From NCBI GenBank assembly GCA_031276855.1, contig JAISMH010000056.1, positions 1 to 45,976 of the forward strand: a stretch of 45,976 nucleotides of DNA, given 5' to 3'. This stretch comes from Synergistaceae bacterium (GTDB lineage Bacteria > Synergistota > Synergistia > Synergistales > Aminobacteriaceae). Each line of letters starts with the position of its first letter. Position 1 is the first letter of the stretch. Position numbers and translations under genes: made by a program. This document shows positions 27,203-35,378 of this stretch, in pieces. Below the pieces are notes generated by a model. That model searched no databases. It worked only from the letters and a program-made list of their open reading frames with translations, and was not told where the DNA came from.

Positions 27203-27985
27203 ATGGCAGAAACGGATTTTGACGCGGAGAAAACGGCAGTTTCGGAGAAGAGAAGCCTCTCGCCGAGGCAGAAAAAGCGCGCGGCGGCGATCATCGCGGC
27301 CGGCGTCACGGTTTTTTTGCTGGGCGCGGTCGGGTGGGTATTCTTGTTCCCCCATCAGAAGATTCCCGCGCACGCGAACCTCGCCCCTCTCCCCTTCCCG
27401 GAGATCGACGGGAAACTGCTCCAGGCCGTCAGAGACGACGACGCCGGCGAGGTTGCCCGTCTGCTGAATATGGGCGCCGATTTCAGCGCGAAAGACAGTT
27501 TCGGGGTCAGCGCGATGAAAGGGGCCATCGCGCTGAACAGGCTGGACATCGTCCGTCAATTTCTCGAAGCGAAGGGCGGCTCCTCTCTCATTCGGAAGGA
27601 CAATTCCTTGCTGGTCTACGCCGTCGTGCAAAATCGGGCGGAGATAGTTCGGGAATTTCTGAAATTGGGGCTCGACATCGACAAAGTCGATAAAAACGGC
27701 TATACGCCGCTGATGTACGCCATCGACAGAAACCTCGCGGAGATCGCCCGCGCACTCCTGAAAGCGGGGGCTGGCGCCAACCGGATCGACCGCTACGGAC
27801 AGACACCCCTGATACAGGCGGTGACCGTGGGGAGCCCGGACATGATCTCTCTGCTTCTGGAGTCCGGGGCGGACCCGCGCATCGTATCCCCCGGCGGGGA
27901 GACGGCGATGAGCATCGCCCAGAGAAAAAACAGGAACGTGGTCATCTCCCTCCTGATAAACGCCGGCTCTCCCCTTTTCTATTGA
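27203..27985 (+). CDS. Membrane-anchored ankyrin-repeat protein
   Basis: A 260-residue protein. A charged cytoplasmic N-terminus (1-28) with SPRQKKR is followed by one transmembrane helix (about 29-50) and then by five to six ankyrin repeats from about 70 to 258, including GYTPLMYAIDRNLAEIARALLKAG-type units (DKNGYTPLMYAI, DRYGQTPLIQAV, SPGGETAMSIA). Positive-inside topology puts the repeats in the periplasm. Ankyrin repeats bind proteins; no enzymatic domain is visible. It lies 34 bases after the MBL hydrolase and 22 before the Memo gene, so it is very likely co-transcribed with the AmmeMemoRadiSam trio. Confidence 0.85.
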   Translation: MAETDFDAEKTAVSEKRSLSPRQKKRAAAIIAAGVTVFLLGAVGWVFLFPHQKIPAHANLAPLPFPEIDGKLLQAVRDDDAGEVARLLNMGADFSAKDSFGVSAMKGAIALNRLDIVRQFLEAKGGSSLIRKDNSLLVYAVVQNRAEIVREFLKLGLDIDKVDKNGYTPLMYAIDRNLAEIARALLKAGAGANRIDRYGQTPLIQAVTVGSPDMISLLLESGADPRIVSPGGETAMSIAQRKNRNVVISLLINAGSPLFY

Positions 27986-28007
27986 TTTCCCGAAGGAGGC
28001 GAAAGAT

Positions 28008-28823
28008 TTGGCCGGAAGCGGAACTTGGGTGTGGGCGGCCCTCATGCCGCACCCTCCGATCATCGTTCCCGGGGTCGGAGGCGGAAGGGAAAAGGACGCG
28101 GCCGTCACCCTCGCGGGCGTCGCCGAGCTGATGAAGCGGCTGAACGCGCTCGGCGCTCCGGATCGGATTTTACTGCTCTCCCCCCATCAGGCCTATGTTC
28201 CGGGCGCTTTCGCGATCAACGGGGCTCCCCTGATACAGGGGGGACTTTCCCTGTTCGGCGCGCCGGACGCCTCTTTCGAGCTGCGAACCCCGGTGGAGGG
28301 CGTGAACGCGCTCGCCGCGCACCTCGCGGCGAAGAATGTTCCGGTGGCCCTGACGGGCAGCGCCAGCCTCGTTCACGACCAGGGCTCGACGGTTCCGCTG
28401 TATTTTCTCGAAAAAAGCTATGGGAAGCTGCCGGAAGTCGTCCTGTCGAGCCCCATCGGACTCGGCAAAACCCTGTCGCTGGAGCTCGGGCGCGCGCTCG
28501 CTTCGTTCGGCGACGGCCGGCGGTGGGGCCTGCTCGCGAGCGGCGACTTGTCGCACAGGCTGAAACCGGGCGCTCCGGCGGGATTCAGCCCGGCGGGGGC
28601 GGTGTTCGACAAAACGGTTGTCGAGTGCCTCGAACGCGCGGACGCGTCCGCGCTGCTCGCGATGCCGGACGAGACGATCGAGGACGCGGGAGAGTGCGGC
28701 ATGAGGTCGGTCATCGCGATGATCGGCCTGGTCTCGGAGCTGGGGGGGCGGATCGACGTCCTCTCTTATGAAGGACCCTACGGCGTGGGCTATTGCAACG
28801 CGGCAGCCGTGCTTGGGCCGTGA
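28008..28823 (+). CDS. amrB: AmmeMemoRadiSam system protein B (Memo/LigB-like)
   Basis: A 271-residue protein of the Memo family, which has the fold of class III extradiol dioxygenases. Candidate metal or active-site residues are H15 (MPHPPIIVPG), H60 (LLSPHQAY), H123 (LVHDQGSTVP) and H183 (SGDLSH). Starts at TTG 28008 with AAGGAGG nine bases upstream. It is followed by the AMMECR1-domain and radical SAM genes, the conserved trio called AmmeMemoRadiSam. The biochemical role in bacteria is, to my knowledge, not settled. Confidence 0.92.
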   Translation: MAGSGTWVWAALMPHPPIIVPGVGGGREKDAAVTLAGVAELMKRLNALGAPDRILLLSPHQAYVPGAFAINGAPLIQGGLSLFGAPDASFELRTPVEGVNALAAHLAAKNVPVALTGSASLVHDQGSTVPLYFLEKSYGKLPEVVLSSPIGLGKTLSLELGRALASFGDGRRWGLLASGDLSHRLKPGAPAGFSPAGAVFDKTVVECLERADASALLAMPDETIEDAGECGMRSVIAMIGLVSELGGRIDVLSYEGPYGVGYCNAAAVLGP

Positions 28824-28880
28824 GCGGATTAACTTCAATTCAGTATGAGATCGGAGTTGAGATTCGGAGTGAACGATGCA

Positions 28881-29435
28881 ATGACCGGCAAAGGCCATCC
28901 TTACGTCGTACTCGCGAGGCGCGCCGCGGAGCGGTGTTTGCGGCGTGAACCCCTTCCCTCGGGCGGGGCCGAGATAGACCCCGACGAGAGCCTCTGGAAC
29001 CTGAGACGGGCCTGTTTCGTCTCGATAAAAACCCTTTCCGGCGAGTTGCGCGGCTGCATCGGCACGATCGCGCCGGTTCAGCCCTCGCTCGACAGGGAGA
29101 TCGTCGAAAACGCCGTCTCTTCCTCGACGAGAGACCCGAGGTTTCCGCCGATGACGTTCGACGAGCTTTCCGGGGTCGTCTTTTCGGTGGACGTTCTGAG
29201 CGAGCCGGAGAAGGTCGCCGACAGGAGCCTTCTCGACGCCGGGAAATGGGGCGTGATCGTGTCGAAGGGGATGCGGCGCGGGGTGCTGCTGCCGGATCTC
29301 GAAGGCGTGGACACGGTCGAGGCCCAGTTGGAGATCGCCGCGCGCAAGGCCGGCATTTACGATATGAATGGAATCTCCATCGAGCGATTTTCGGTCGACA
29401 GATACCCCGAGCCGGCTTCAGGCTTTTTATCCTGA
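28881..29435 (+). CDS. amrA: AmmeMemoRadiSam system protein A (AMMECR1 domain)
   Basis: A 184-residue AMMECR1-domain protein. The invariant LRGCIG is at 56-61, with SLDREIVENAVSSSTRDPRF and FSVDVLSEPE conserved. The invariant Cys/Arg patch is thought to be functional but the reaction is unknown. ATG 28881 was chosen because the protein then begins MTGKGHPYV, as in relatives, with GGAG 11 bases upstream; an in-frame ATG at 28845 is possible. The leader holds a short duplication (GAGATCGGAGTT/GAGATTCGGAGTG). Eight bases separate its stop from the radical SAM gene. Confidence 0.9.
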   Translation: MTGKGHPYVVLARRAAERCLRREPLPSGGAEIDPDESLWNLRRACFVSIKTLSGELRGCIGTIAPVQPSLDREIVENAVSSSTRDPRFPPMTFDELSGVVFSVDVLSEPEKVADRSLLDAGKWGVIVSKGMRRGVLLPDLEGVDTVEAQLEIAARKAGIYDMNGISIERFSVDRYPEPASGFLS

Positions 29436-29443
29436 TTCACTCT

Positions 29444-30391
29444 ATGCCCGAACCGCCTGTGCTCGAACCGCGCTGGTGGCGTCCGGAGGACGTGAAGGAA
29501 GAAGACGGGAAAGCTCACGAAAAAAACGGAAAAAACTTTTCCGTGTGCGGCCTGTGTTTCCGCGGCTGCAGAATCGCGGACGGCGGCGCCGGCGCGTGCG
29601 GCGCGCGGGCGTACTCGAAAGGGCGTTTTTCCTCTCCGCACTTGGGGCGCTTCGTCTCGGTCGCGGTCGACCCGATAGAGAAAAAGCCGCTCCGCCGGTG
29701 GCGTCCCGGCACGGAAATTCTGTCGCTCGGCGGGCTTCGCTGCAATATGCGCTGTCCCTTCTGCCAGAACCACGCCATCGCGCATCCCGGGCCTCTTCCC
29801 GGACCTCTCTCTTCCGGACGCGGACTTGAACGCGGGATAACCTTCGAGGAACTCACGGCTCTGGCGAAGCGCGCCTCCCTCCGCTCCGTGGCGTACACGT
29901 ACAACGAACCGACGCTTCAGGCGGAGTACATATTCGCCGCGTCGCCTCTTCTGAGGGAGGAGGGAATCGCGACCGTGATGGTCACCAACGGGATGTTTTC
30001 GGAGGAGGTCTGCGAGGAGGCCGTCCGGTTCGTGGACGCCATGAACATCGACGTCAAAACCTTCGACGGCGGGACCTACGAGCGGCTGGGCGGCTCCCTC
30101 GGCACCGTGAAGCGCAATGTGGAGCGCCTTGTGAGGGGCGGTGTGCACGTCGAACTCACCCATCTCGTCGTCCCCGGGGTGAGCGACTCGCCCGGCGATT
30201 TCGCCCTTCTGCTCGACTGGGCGGCAAAGGAAGTGTCCGCCGATATTCCGCTGCACATATCGCGCTATTTCCCGGCGTTCAAATACGACGCTCCACCCAC
30301 GGACGCCGCCCTCATCGAAAAATTTTACCGCATGGCCAAAGGAAAACTGAAGCACGTCTACACCGGAAACCTGGGCCGGGGGTATACGTAG
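29444..30391 (+). CDS. amrS: AmmeMemoRadiSam system radical SAM enzyme
   Basis: A 315-residue radical SAM protein. The 4Fe-4S cluster motif is C100-NMR-C104-PF-C107, followed by QNHAIA; upstream Cys35, 38, 42 and 52 (CGLCFRGC, GACGAR) may bind a second metal or cluster. Also seen: DPIEKKPLRRWRPG, YTYNEPT, TNGMFSEE, DVKTFDGGTYERLGG and HISRYFP. This matches the PflA-like subfamily of the AMMECR1/Memo trio rather than a genuine PFL activase. ATG 29444 lies eight bases after the amrA stop without a strong Shine-Dalgarno, so translational coupling is likely. It converges on the monooxygenase-like gene. Confidence 0.92.
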   Translation: MPEPPVLEPRWWRPEDVKEEDGKAHEKNGKNFSVCGLCFRGCRIADGGAGACGARAYSKGRFSSPHLGRFVSVAVDPIEKKPLRRWRPGTEILSLGGLRCNMRCPFCQNHAIAHPGPLPGPLSSGRGLERGITFEELTALAKRASLRSVAYTYNEPTLQAEYIFAASPLLREEGIATVMVTNGMFSEEVCEEAVRFVDAMNIDVKTFDGGTYERLGGSLGTVKRNVERLVRGGVHVELTHLVVPGVSDSPGDFALLLDWAAKEVSADIPLHISRYFPAFKYDAPPTDAALIEKFYRMAKGKLKHVYTGNLGRGYT

Positions 30392-30401
30392 TTTCTTAAT
30401 C

Positions 30402-30707
30402 TCAAAGAGAGGTCTCTTTGGCGTCGAAGAGTTTCAGCACGACGCCCTTTTCGACGAGGTCTTTCCTCTGTTCTTTGAAAGCCGACAGGTGGGGAGATTG
30501 CAGGTGAGCTTTCAGGGCATCGAGATCCGTCCATTCCTCAATGAACTGCATCGTGACGCCGTCTTCGGAGGAAACGAAAAGCTCGTAGCGAATACAGCCT
30601 TTTTCCTTTCGCGTCGCCTCGATACAGGGACGGGCCAGCTCCAGCACTTGGGCTCTTTTGTCCGGAACGCTTTTGAACGTAGAAGTCACGACGATCACGG
30701 CAGTCAC
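30402..30707 (-). CDS. Antibiotic biosynthesis monooxygenase-domain protein (YgiN-like)
   Basis: A 101-residue dimeric alpha-beta barrel protein of the ABM family. The pattern VVTSTFKSVPDKRAQVLEL, GCIRYELF, FIEEWTDLDALKAHLQSPHL (first 20) fits YgiN and LsrG-like proteins. Such proteins act as quinol monooxygenases or small-molecule isomerases; the substrate here cannot be told. It stands alone, converging on the radical SAM gene. Confidence 0.85.
   Translation of the reverse strand: MTAVIVVTSTFKSVPDKRAQVLELARPCIEATRKEKGCIRYELFVSSEDGVTMQFIEEWTDLDALKAHLQSPHLSAFKEQRKDLVEKGVVLKLFDAKETSL
30403..30420. terminator. Small hairpin at a convergent gene end
   Basis: CAAAGAG and CTCTTTG form a 7-bp stem with a 4-base loop between the stops of the radical SAM and ABM genes, overlapping the latter's stop. 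There is no T run; weak candidate. Confidence 0.35.
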
Positions 30708-30837
30708 ACCTTTCCCAGTTTTATTCTAATCTGAATTCCAATCTTACTTTTCCGAAAAATAAAAAACACACAAAACACGCGACGGCCAAAACGCTTTGCA
30801 TCTGCCATATGTTGTGAGCGCCGACGTTACCCATTGA

Positions 30838-30843
30838 TATAAT
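30838..30843 (+). promoter_or_regulatory. Possible -10 box of the antitoxin gene
   Basis: A consensus TATAAT lies 77 bases before the antitoxin ATG, in a 213-bp A+T-rich gap. The best -35 (TTGTGA, 30812-30817) is 20 bases away, longer than ideal. AAGGAGG sits seven bases before the ATG. Confidence 0.4.
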
Positions 30844-30920
30844 AACATACAGGGTGCCCGCAAGGGAGCCCTCATTAAAAATAACACAATGTAAAAAATA
30901 CGTCTCGAAGGAGGTACATT

Positions 30921-31217
30921 ATGGGTACGGCAAATATAAATGTACGCACTGATAGCGAGGTTAAAACCGAGGCTGCACAAATTTTTGAATCTATCGGACT
31001 TGATATGTCAAGCGCGATCAATATTTTTTTGAAGCAGACTATACAACACCGCAACTTACCCTTCGTTGTCGGAGTGCAAACCATTGCGGGCGATGTCGGG
31101 CCAGGAAAGGAAAAAACGATGCGCCCCAAACCGGAGCCAGGCGCCTGGACAGGGAAAATATGGATGTCAGACGACTTTGACGTGCCGCTGGATGATTTCA
31201 AGGAATATATGCAATGA
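30921..31217 (+). CDS. RelB/DinJ-type antitoxin with a PIN-toxin-binding type tail
   Basis: A 98-residue antitoxin. The N-terminal half (NINVRTDSEVKTEAAQIF, MSSAINIFLKQTIQHRNLPF) is a RelB/DinJ ribbon-helix-helix. The C-terminus GKIWMSDDFDVPLDDFKEYM resembles the short toxin-binding tail seen on antitoxins that pair with PIN-domain toxins. That fits the next reading frame, which starts inside this stop codon (ATGA) with the first residues of a PIN protein but is gutted. The antitoxin is therefore probably an orphan. It is A+T-rich compared with flanking genes. Confidence 0.85.
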   Translation: MGTANINVRTDSEVKTEAAQIFESIGLDMSSAINIFLKQTIQHRNLPFVVGVQTIAGDVGPGKEKTMRPKPEPGAWTGKIWMSDDFDVPLDDFKEYMQ

Positions 31218-31294
31218 AGTATCTTCTTGATACTCATACCGTTATCACAGCGGACGAGAACATTCAAAAGTATGACGTGAAATGGGTCTGGTGA
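31214..31294 (+). pseudogene. PIN-domain (VapC-like) toxin with a large internal deletion
   Basis: The 26-codon frame overlapping the antitoxin stop reads MKYLLDTHTVI, the classic PIN N-terminus with its first acidic residue, joined directly to TADENIQKYDVKWVW, the usual PIN C-terminus with TADxxI. About 100 central residues, including the other acidic metal ligands, are missing, yet both ends stay in one frame and end in a stop. The product cannot be a nuclease. Confidence 0.8.
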
Positions 31295-31462
31295 AGCGCG
31301 ATGAGCGTATGGAAAGCTCCGCGCTCCGTTCTTATTCGCTTTTGGCACACCTGGACGCTGTCAAATTTGAAGCTGTTTTTCTTGAAATCCTCTCCCGTGC
31401 GCCGCATAATAAAAAAATAAAAAATCAGAAAGAATACGGATCGGGCTATTCGTTTTTCGGGC

Positions 31463-31512
31463 TTGACAATCAGTCTTGGCAGTTAATCTCAAACTTGGCA
31501 GTTCATCTCAAT
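31463..31512 (+). promoter_or_regulatory. Possible mtlA promoter over a 19-bp direct repeat
   Basis: TTGACA at 31463-31468 and TAATCT at 31484-31489 have a short 15-base spacer. Two 19-base repeats (CTTGGCAGTTMATCTCAAW type) lie at 31475-31493 and 31494-31512, before an AAAGGAAGG ribosome site. The repeat could be the binding site of the PRD regulator or just another tandem duplication. The remaining 31295-31462 shows no recognisable gene. Confidence 0.4.
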
Positions 31513-31532
31513 TCGAAAGGAAGGATGACAGT

Positions 31533-32927
31533 ATGAAACAAGGAGTGCAGAAGTTTGGCCGTTTCCTGAGCGGTATGGTCATGCCGAACATCGGGGCCTT
31601 TATCGCGTGGGGTCTCATAACGGCGCTGTTTATTCCGACCGGCTGGATTCCCAGCGAAAAGCTGGGCGCCATGGTCGGCCCGATGCTCAGTTACCTGCTG
31701 CCGCTGCTTATCGGCCACACCGGCGGCAGAATGGTGGGCGGCGTGCGCGGCGGCGTGGTGGGCGCAATCGCCACCATCGGGGTCATCATGGGCGCTCCGG
31801 CCGTGCCGATGTTCCTCGGGGCTATGGGCATGGGCCCGCTGGGGGGCTGGGTCATCAAGAAATTCGACGAGTGGGCGGAGGAAAAAATACCCGCGGGCTT
31901 CGAAATGCTGGTCAACAATTTTTCAGCGGGTATCTTGGGCGGAATCCTGTCCATTCTCGGCTACCTGGCCATCGGCCCGATAGCGGAGGCAATCAACGTT
32001 GCGATGGGCGCCGGCGTGGGCTGGCTGGTGAGCCGCGGCCTTTTGCCCTTCACCTCCATTCTGGTCGAGCCGGCCAAGGTTCTGTTCCTCAACAACGCCA
32101 TCAACCACGGCGTGTTCACCCCGCTGGGCGCTCAGCAGGCGGCGGAAGCCGGCCGATCCATTTTCTACATGATCGAATCCAACCCCGGGCCCGGACTCGG
32201 TTTGCTGGCGGCTTACATGCTGTTCGGCCGAGGCAGCGCCAAATCCAGCGCGCCCGGAGCCATCATCATCCACTTTTTGGGCGGTATTCATGAGATCTAT
32301 TTCCCTTACGTGCTGATGAATCCCGTGCTCATTCTCGCCATGATGGGCGGCGGCGCGGCGGGCGTCTTCACGCTCTCGCTTCTGGGCGGCGGACTGGTCG
32401 GCGCGGCCTCTCCCGGCAGCATTTTCGCGGAATTGCTCATGACGCCGAAGGGCGCGTACTTCGCCAATATCATGGGCATCCTTGTGGGAACCGTCGTGAG
32501 CTTCGTGCTTTCCGTCCTGCTGATGAAGGCGTTCGTCAGGGACGAGGGCGATTTGGAAGGGGCCGCCGCCAGGGTGAAAGCCATGAAGGCGGAAAGCAAG
32601 GGCCTCGGTTCCGCGTCTGACGCTCGGGACGCTTTGGAGAGAGCCGTGAACAAGATCGTGTTTGCCTGCGACGCCGGCATGGGCAGCAGCGCCATGGGCG
32701 CCAGCAAGCTGCGCAAAAAGCTGAAAGGCGCGGGACTGGAGAATATTACCGTCGTACATTCCCAAGTGGACGAGGTGCCGGGCGACGCGGACGTGATCAT
32801 CTGCCATGTGGAGCTGCGCGAGCGCGCGGCCTCCGCCGCCCCCGCGGCTCATCTCGTGACCATAAGGGACTTTTTGAACGCTCCCGAGTACGACACGCTG
32901 ATCGAAACGTTGAAGTTGAAGAAGTGA
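31533..32927 (+). CDS. mtlA: Mannitol-type PTS EIICB permease
   Basis: A 464-residue fusion of a membrane EIIC domain (about 1-345, eight or more hydrophobic segments; GRFLSGMVMPNIGAFIAWGL as first 20 diagnostic residues, and GGIHEIYFPYVLMNP) and a cytoplasmic EIIB domain whose phospho-cysteine is C379 in FACDAGMGSSAMGAS. It imports and phosphorylates a hexitol, most likely mannitol. EIIA is not fused but is encoded separately (35443-35877). ATG 31533 has AAAGGAAGG upstream. First gene of the seven-gene PTS operon. Confidence 0.93.
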   Translation: MKQGVQKFGRFLSGMVMPNIGAFIAWGLITALFIPTGWIPSEKLGAMVGPMLSYLLPLLIGHTGGRMVGGVRGGVVGAIATIGVIMGAPAVPMFLGAMGMGPLGGWVIKKFDEWAEEKIPAGFEMLVNNFSAGILGGILSILGYLAIGPIAEAINVAMGAGVGWLVSRGLLPFTSILVEPAKVLFLNNAINHGVFTPLGAQQAAEAGRSIFYMIESNPGPGLGLLAAYMLFGRGSAKSSAPGAIIIHFLGGIHEIYFPYVLMNPVLILAMMGGGAAGVFTLSLLGGGLVGAASPGSIFAELLMTPKGAYFANIMGILVGTVVSFVLSVLLMKAFVRDEGDLEGAAARVKAMKAESKGLGSASDARDALERAVNKIVFACDAGMGSSAMGASKLRKKLKGAGLENITVVHSQVDEVPGDADVIICHVELRERAASAAPAAHLVTIRDFLNAPEYDTLIETLKLKK

Positions 32928-32955
32928 TATTGAAGAAGTAATATTGAAGAGGCAG
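32916..32955. repeat. 14-bp triplication at the mtlA stop
   Basis: TTGAAGAAGTGATA, TTGAAGAAGTAATA and a decaying third copy from 32944. The mtlA stop is in the first copy. Each copy carries a purine-rich GAAGAAG stretch. Confidence 0.85.
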
Positions 32956-33012
32956 CGGAGGGGGGCCGTGTTTCGCGGCTCCTTCGCGCGCCGGGGAAAG
33001 GAAGGGGCTTCC

Positions 33013-33273
33013 GTGCAGCAGATCCAGATCGTTATTCGGGATAAAGACGGCATTCACGCCCGTCCCGCAGGGGTGCTGGTAAAGAAGATGCAGGAATTCC
33101 CCTGTGCCGTCACGGTGGAAAAAGGCGATAAAAAGGCCGATTGCAAGAAACTTTTCGCCTTGATGAAGCTGGCGATAAAGCAGGGAGAGAGCATCACGCT
33201 GACGGCCGAGGGCGAGCAGGAAGAGGCCGCCCTCGCGGCGGCGCAGGAAGTGTTCAGGGAAACCGGGCTGTAA
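33013..33273 (+). CDS. ptsH: Phosphocarrier protein HPr lacking the regulatory serine
   Basis: An 86-residue HPr. The phospho-histidine is H15 in DGIHARPAG, and numbering aligns exactly with classical HPr. Position 46, the serine phosphorylated by HPr kinase in Firmicutes, is lysine (DCKKLFALM), so HPr(Ser-P)/CcpA-type catabolite control is excluded for this protein. GTG 33013 was chosen because AAGGAAGGGG lies five to six bases upstream and the protein then has the family length; the longer frame from 32944 reads the repeat. HPr passes phosphate from Enzyme I (end of the same operon) to EIIA. Confidence 0.92.
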   Translation: MQQIQIVIRDKDGIHARPAGVLVKKMQEFPCAVTVEKGDKKADCKKLFALMKLAIKQGESITLTAEGEQEEAALAAAQEVFRETGL

Positions 33274-33293
33274 AAAAGAAGGGCGTGGGAATT

Positions 33294-35336
33294 GTGACCC
33301 CTATCCCGCCCAGGCTCGGCCGGATACTGACGCTGCTTCTCGAGGAAAACGCGCCCGTAACCGTGGATCGCCTTGCCAAAGAGCTGGGCGTGGGCCGCCG
33401 CACTATTTTCCGGGAGCTGGAAAACGCCGACTTCGTGCTGGAAGGAGTCGATCTTCTGCTGAATACCCTTCCCGGCCGGGGAATGACGCTGGTCGGCGGG
33501 GACGCGGCCAAAGCGGAGCTGAAAAGTACGCTCGACAGCGCGGCGGTCGTTCGCCCGAAGAACCAGTCCGACCGCCGCGCTTTTCTGACGTTGCTTCTGC
33601 TGGACGCGGGGGAGATGCAGAAGCTGTACTACTTCGCCAGGGCCCTTGACGTGAGTGAAGCCACCGTGAGCGGAGACCTGGACAAACTGGAGTCCTTTTT
33701 TTCCTCGCAGAATCTTCGTTTGGCGCGGCGCCAGAGTCAGGGCATCGAGGTGACGGGCCGCGAGGCGGACATCCGGCGGGCGATGGCGGACGTGATAGGC
33801 GGTATGCCGAATCTTTTGTCCTTCAGCAAAAATTTCGGCTGTCCTTCGGCGCATGTTTTGCGGGCCATCGACGGGACGCTGGAGGGCGAGTGGTTCTCGA
33901 AGCTGGATTGGATGACCGGCGAATCTCTGGAAATGCTGAAGATCCGGCTGGTCGTGATGGTGGAACGCGTCCTCAAACACCGAATGCTGGACGACGAAAA
34001 CGAAACGATAACCGGTTTGCCCGGACAATTGGCCGGACAGCTGTGCGACGCGCTGGAAAGCCTGTTTTCCGTTCGCCTGCCCGAACGCGAGCGGGCAAGC
34101 GTCGGCACCTTCATCCGCGCCAGCCGGGCCAAACAGCTCAGCCCGCTGAACGTAAACGACGCCGCGGCCTACGGCCGCGTACAGAACCTAGCCTGCCGGA
34201 TGATCGACGCTTTCGATCCGAGGCTGTCCCACAGCCTGAAGCTGAACGAGGACCTGGTGCGCGGCCTGAGCCTTCACTTATGGAGCGCGATCGTGCGCCT
34301 GAAACGGGGCATCCAGCTGAATGCCGCCATGCGGGAGCAACTGGCGCGGGATTTCCCGGAGGTGTACGCGAAGAGCGCTCACGCGGCCCAAGTTCTCGAA
34401 CGGGAATACGGCGTTCCGGTTCCCGAGAGCGAGGTCGCCTTTATCGCCTCCCACTTCGGGGCGGCCCTGATGCATTACGGGGAGCGCCGCAGCCGCCGCG
34501 TGGTGCTGAAGGCGGGGATTGTCTGCGTCGCGGGCGTCGGGGTTTCCTATATGATGGCCTCCCAGGTGCGCGGGAAGTTTCGCGGGCAGCTGGAAGTGAC
34601 GGTGAGCGACTGGAACAATCCGGAGGAGTGGGCCAATTTCGATCTGCTGATTTCCTCCATACCGCTGGAGCATGAGGGCTGTCCGGTCGTGGTGGTCAAC
34701 GCCATTCTGGAGCCCGCCGATTACGAGGCCATACGGAGGACCGTCGAAAACCACAATGTGACGGCGGAAGAAGAAATGCCCCGGCTTTCGGGCGCTCTGC
34801 CGCAGCGTCTGGAAAAGGCGGCCGCGCGGTTTTCCGAGATGGGGGCCATGCTCAGGAACTTCGGCAGCCAAAACATCCACAGTCAAACCATCCACGCGGA
34901 CTGCACCTTTGACGAGCTTGCCAAAACGGCCGGATACCTGTTCGGCCGGCGGCCGGAAAGCGGCGGGCAGATTTACCGCGATCTGAAAGAACGGGAAGCG
35001 ATTTCGACGCAGGTGGTCGCGCAGTTGGGCATCGTCCTGCTGCACGCCCGCACCGAGGGGGTACGGCAGCCTGTCATCGGCCTTATTTCGCCCGAAGGTT
35101 CCCGTTTTACCGACCCGTACTTCCAAAATGCCAAAGGCTGCGTTGTGATGCTGGTGCCGGCGCAAAGCGATAAGGACCTGCTGGAGGTTTTCGGCTGCAT
35201 CAGCGGCGCTTTGGTGGAGGACGAGGTTCTGCTCGCCGCGGTGCAAACCGGAGACCAGCCGGTGGCCTGCACCCGCGTCGAGGCGGCCATGCTGCAATAC
35301 TTGAAAGACTACTGGAACGAAAAGCTGGATGTCTGA
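33294..35336 (+). CDS. mtlR: MtlR-type PRD transcriptional regulator
   Basis: A 680-residue multi-domain regulator. Two N-terminal HTH segments (PPRLGRILTLLL...RRTIFRELE and ALDVSEATVSGDLDKLE) are followed by two PRD domains (about 200-400), an EIIB-like domain with its Cys in IVCVAGVGVSYMMASQVRGK, and a C-terminal EIIA-like domain whose phospho-His region reads IVLLHARTEGV. In MtlR, PTS phosphorylation of the PRDs, EIIB Cys and EIIA His sets activity, coupling sugar flow to transcription. It should activate this operon, which encodes all its phosphoryl donors. Start uncertain: GTG 33294 or GTG 33285, both about 10-20 bases after ptsH. Confidence 0.9.
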   Translation: MTPIPPRLGRILTLLLEENAPVTVDRLAKELGVGRRTIFRELENADFVLEGVDLLLNTLPGRGMTLVGGDAAKAELKSTLDSAAVVRPKNQSDRRAFLTLLLLDAGEMQKLYYFARALDVSEATVSGDLDKLESFFSSQNLRLARRQSQGIEVTGREADIRRAMADVIGGMPNLLSFSKNFGCPSAHVLRAIDGTLEGEWFSKLDWMTGESLEMLKIRLVVMVERVLKHRMLDDENETITGLPGQLAGQLCDALESLFSVRLPERERASVGTFIRASRAKQLSPLNVNDAAAYGRVQNLACRMIDAFDPRLSHSLKLNEDLVRGLSLHLWSAIVRLKRGIQLNAAMREQLARDFPEVYAKSAHAAQVLEREYGVPVPESEVAFIASHFGAALMHYGERRSRRVVLKAGIVCVAGVGVSYMMASQVRGKFRGQLEVTVSDWNNPEEWANFDLLISSIPLEHEGCPVVVVNAILEPADYEAIRRTVENHNVTAEEEMPRLSGALPQRLEKAAARFSEMGAMLRNFGSQNIHSQTIHADCTFDELAKTAGYLFGRRPESGGQIYRDLKEREAISTQVVAQLGIVLLHARTEGVRQPVIGLISPEGSRFTDPYFQNAKGCVVMLVPAQSDKDLLEVFGCISGALVEDEVLLAAVQTGDQPVACTRVEAAMLQYLKDYWNEKLDV

Positions 35337-35378
35337 CGGCGTCCGGCGGCGGGTTTTCATTCAGGGGGGTTCGGGTGG

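Noticed and set aside
29444-30391. The radical SAM gene as a pyruvate formate-lyase activating enzyme
   Set aside because: The extra cysteines and the AMMECR1/Memo neighbours fit the AmmeMemoRadiSam enzyme, and no pyruvate formate-lyase gene is nearby.
31282-31536. An 84-codon frame between the PIN remnant and mtlA
   Set aside because: It starts inside the PIN remnant in another frame, runs through the 19-bp repeats and resembles no family I recognise.
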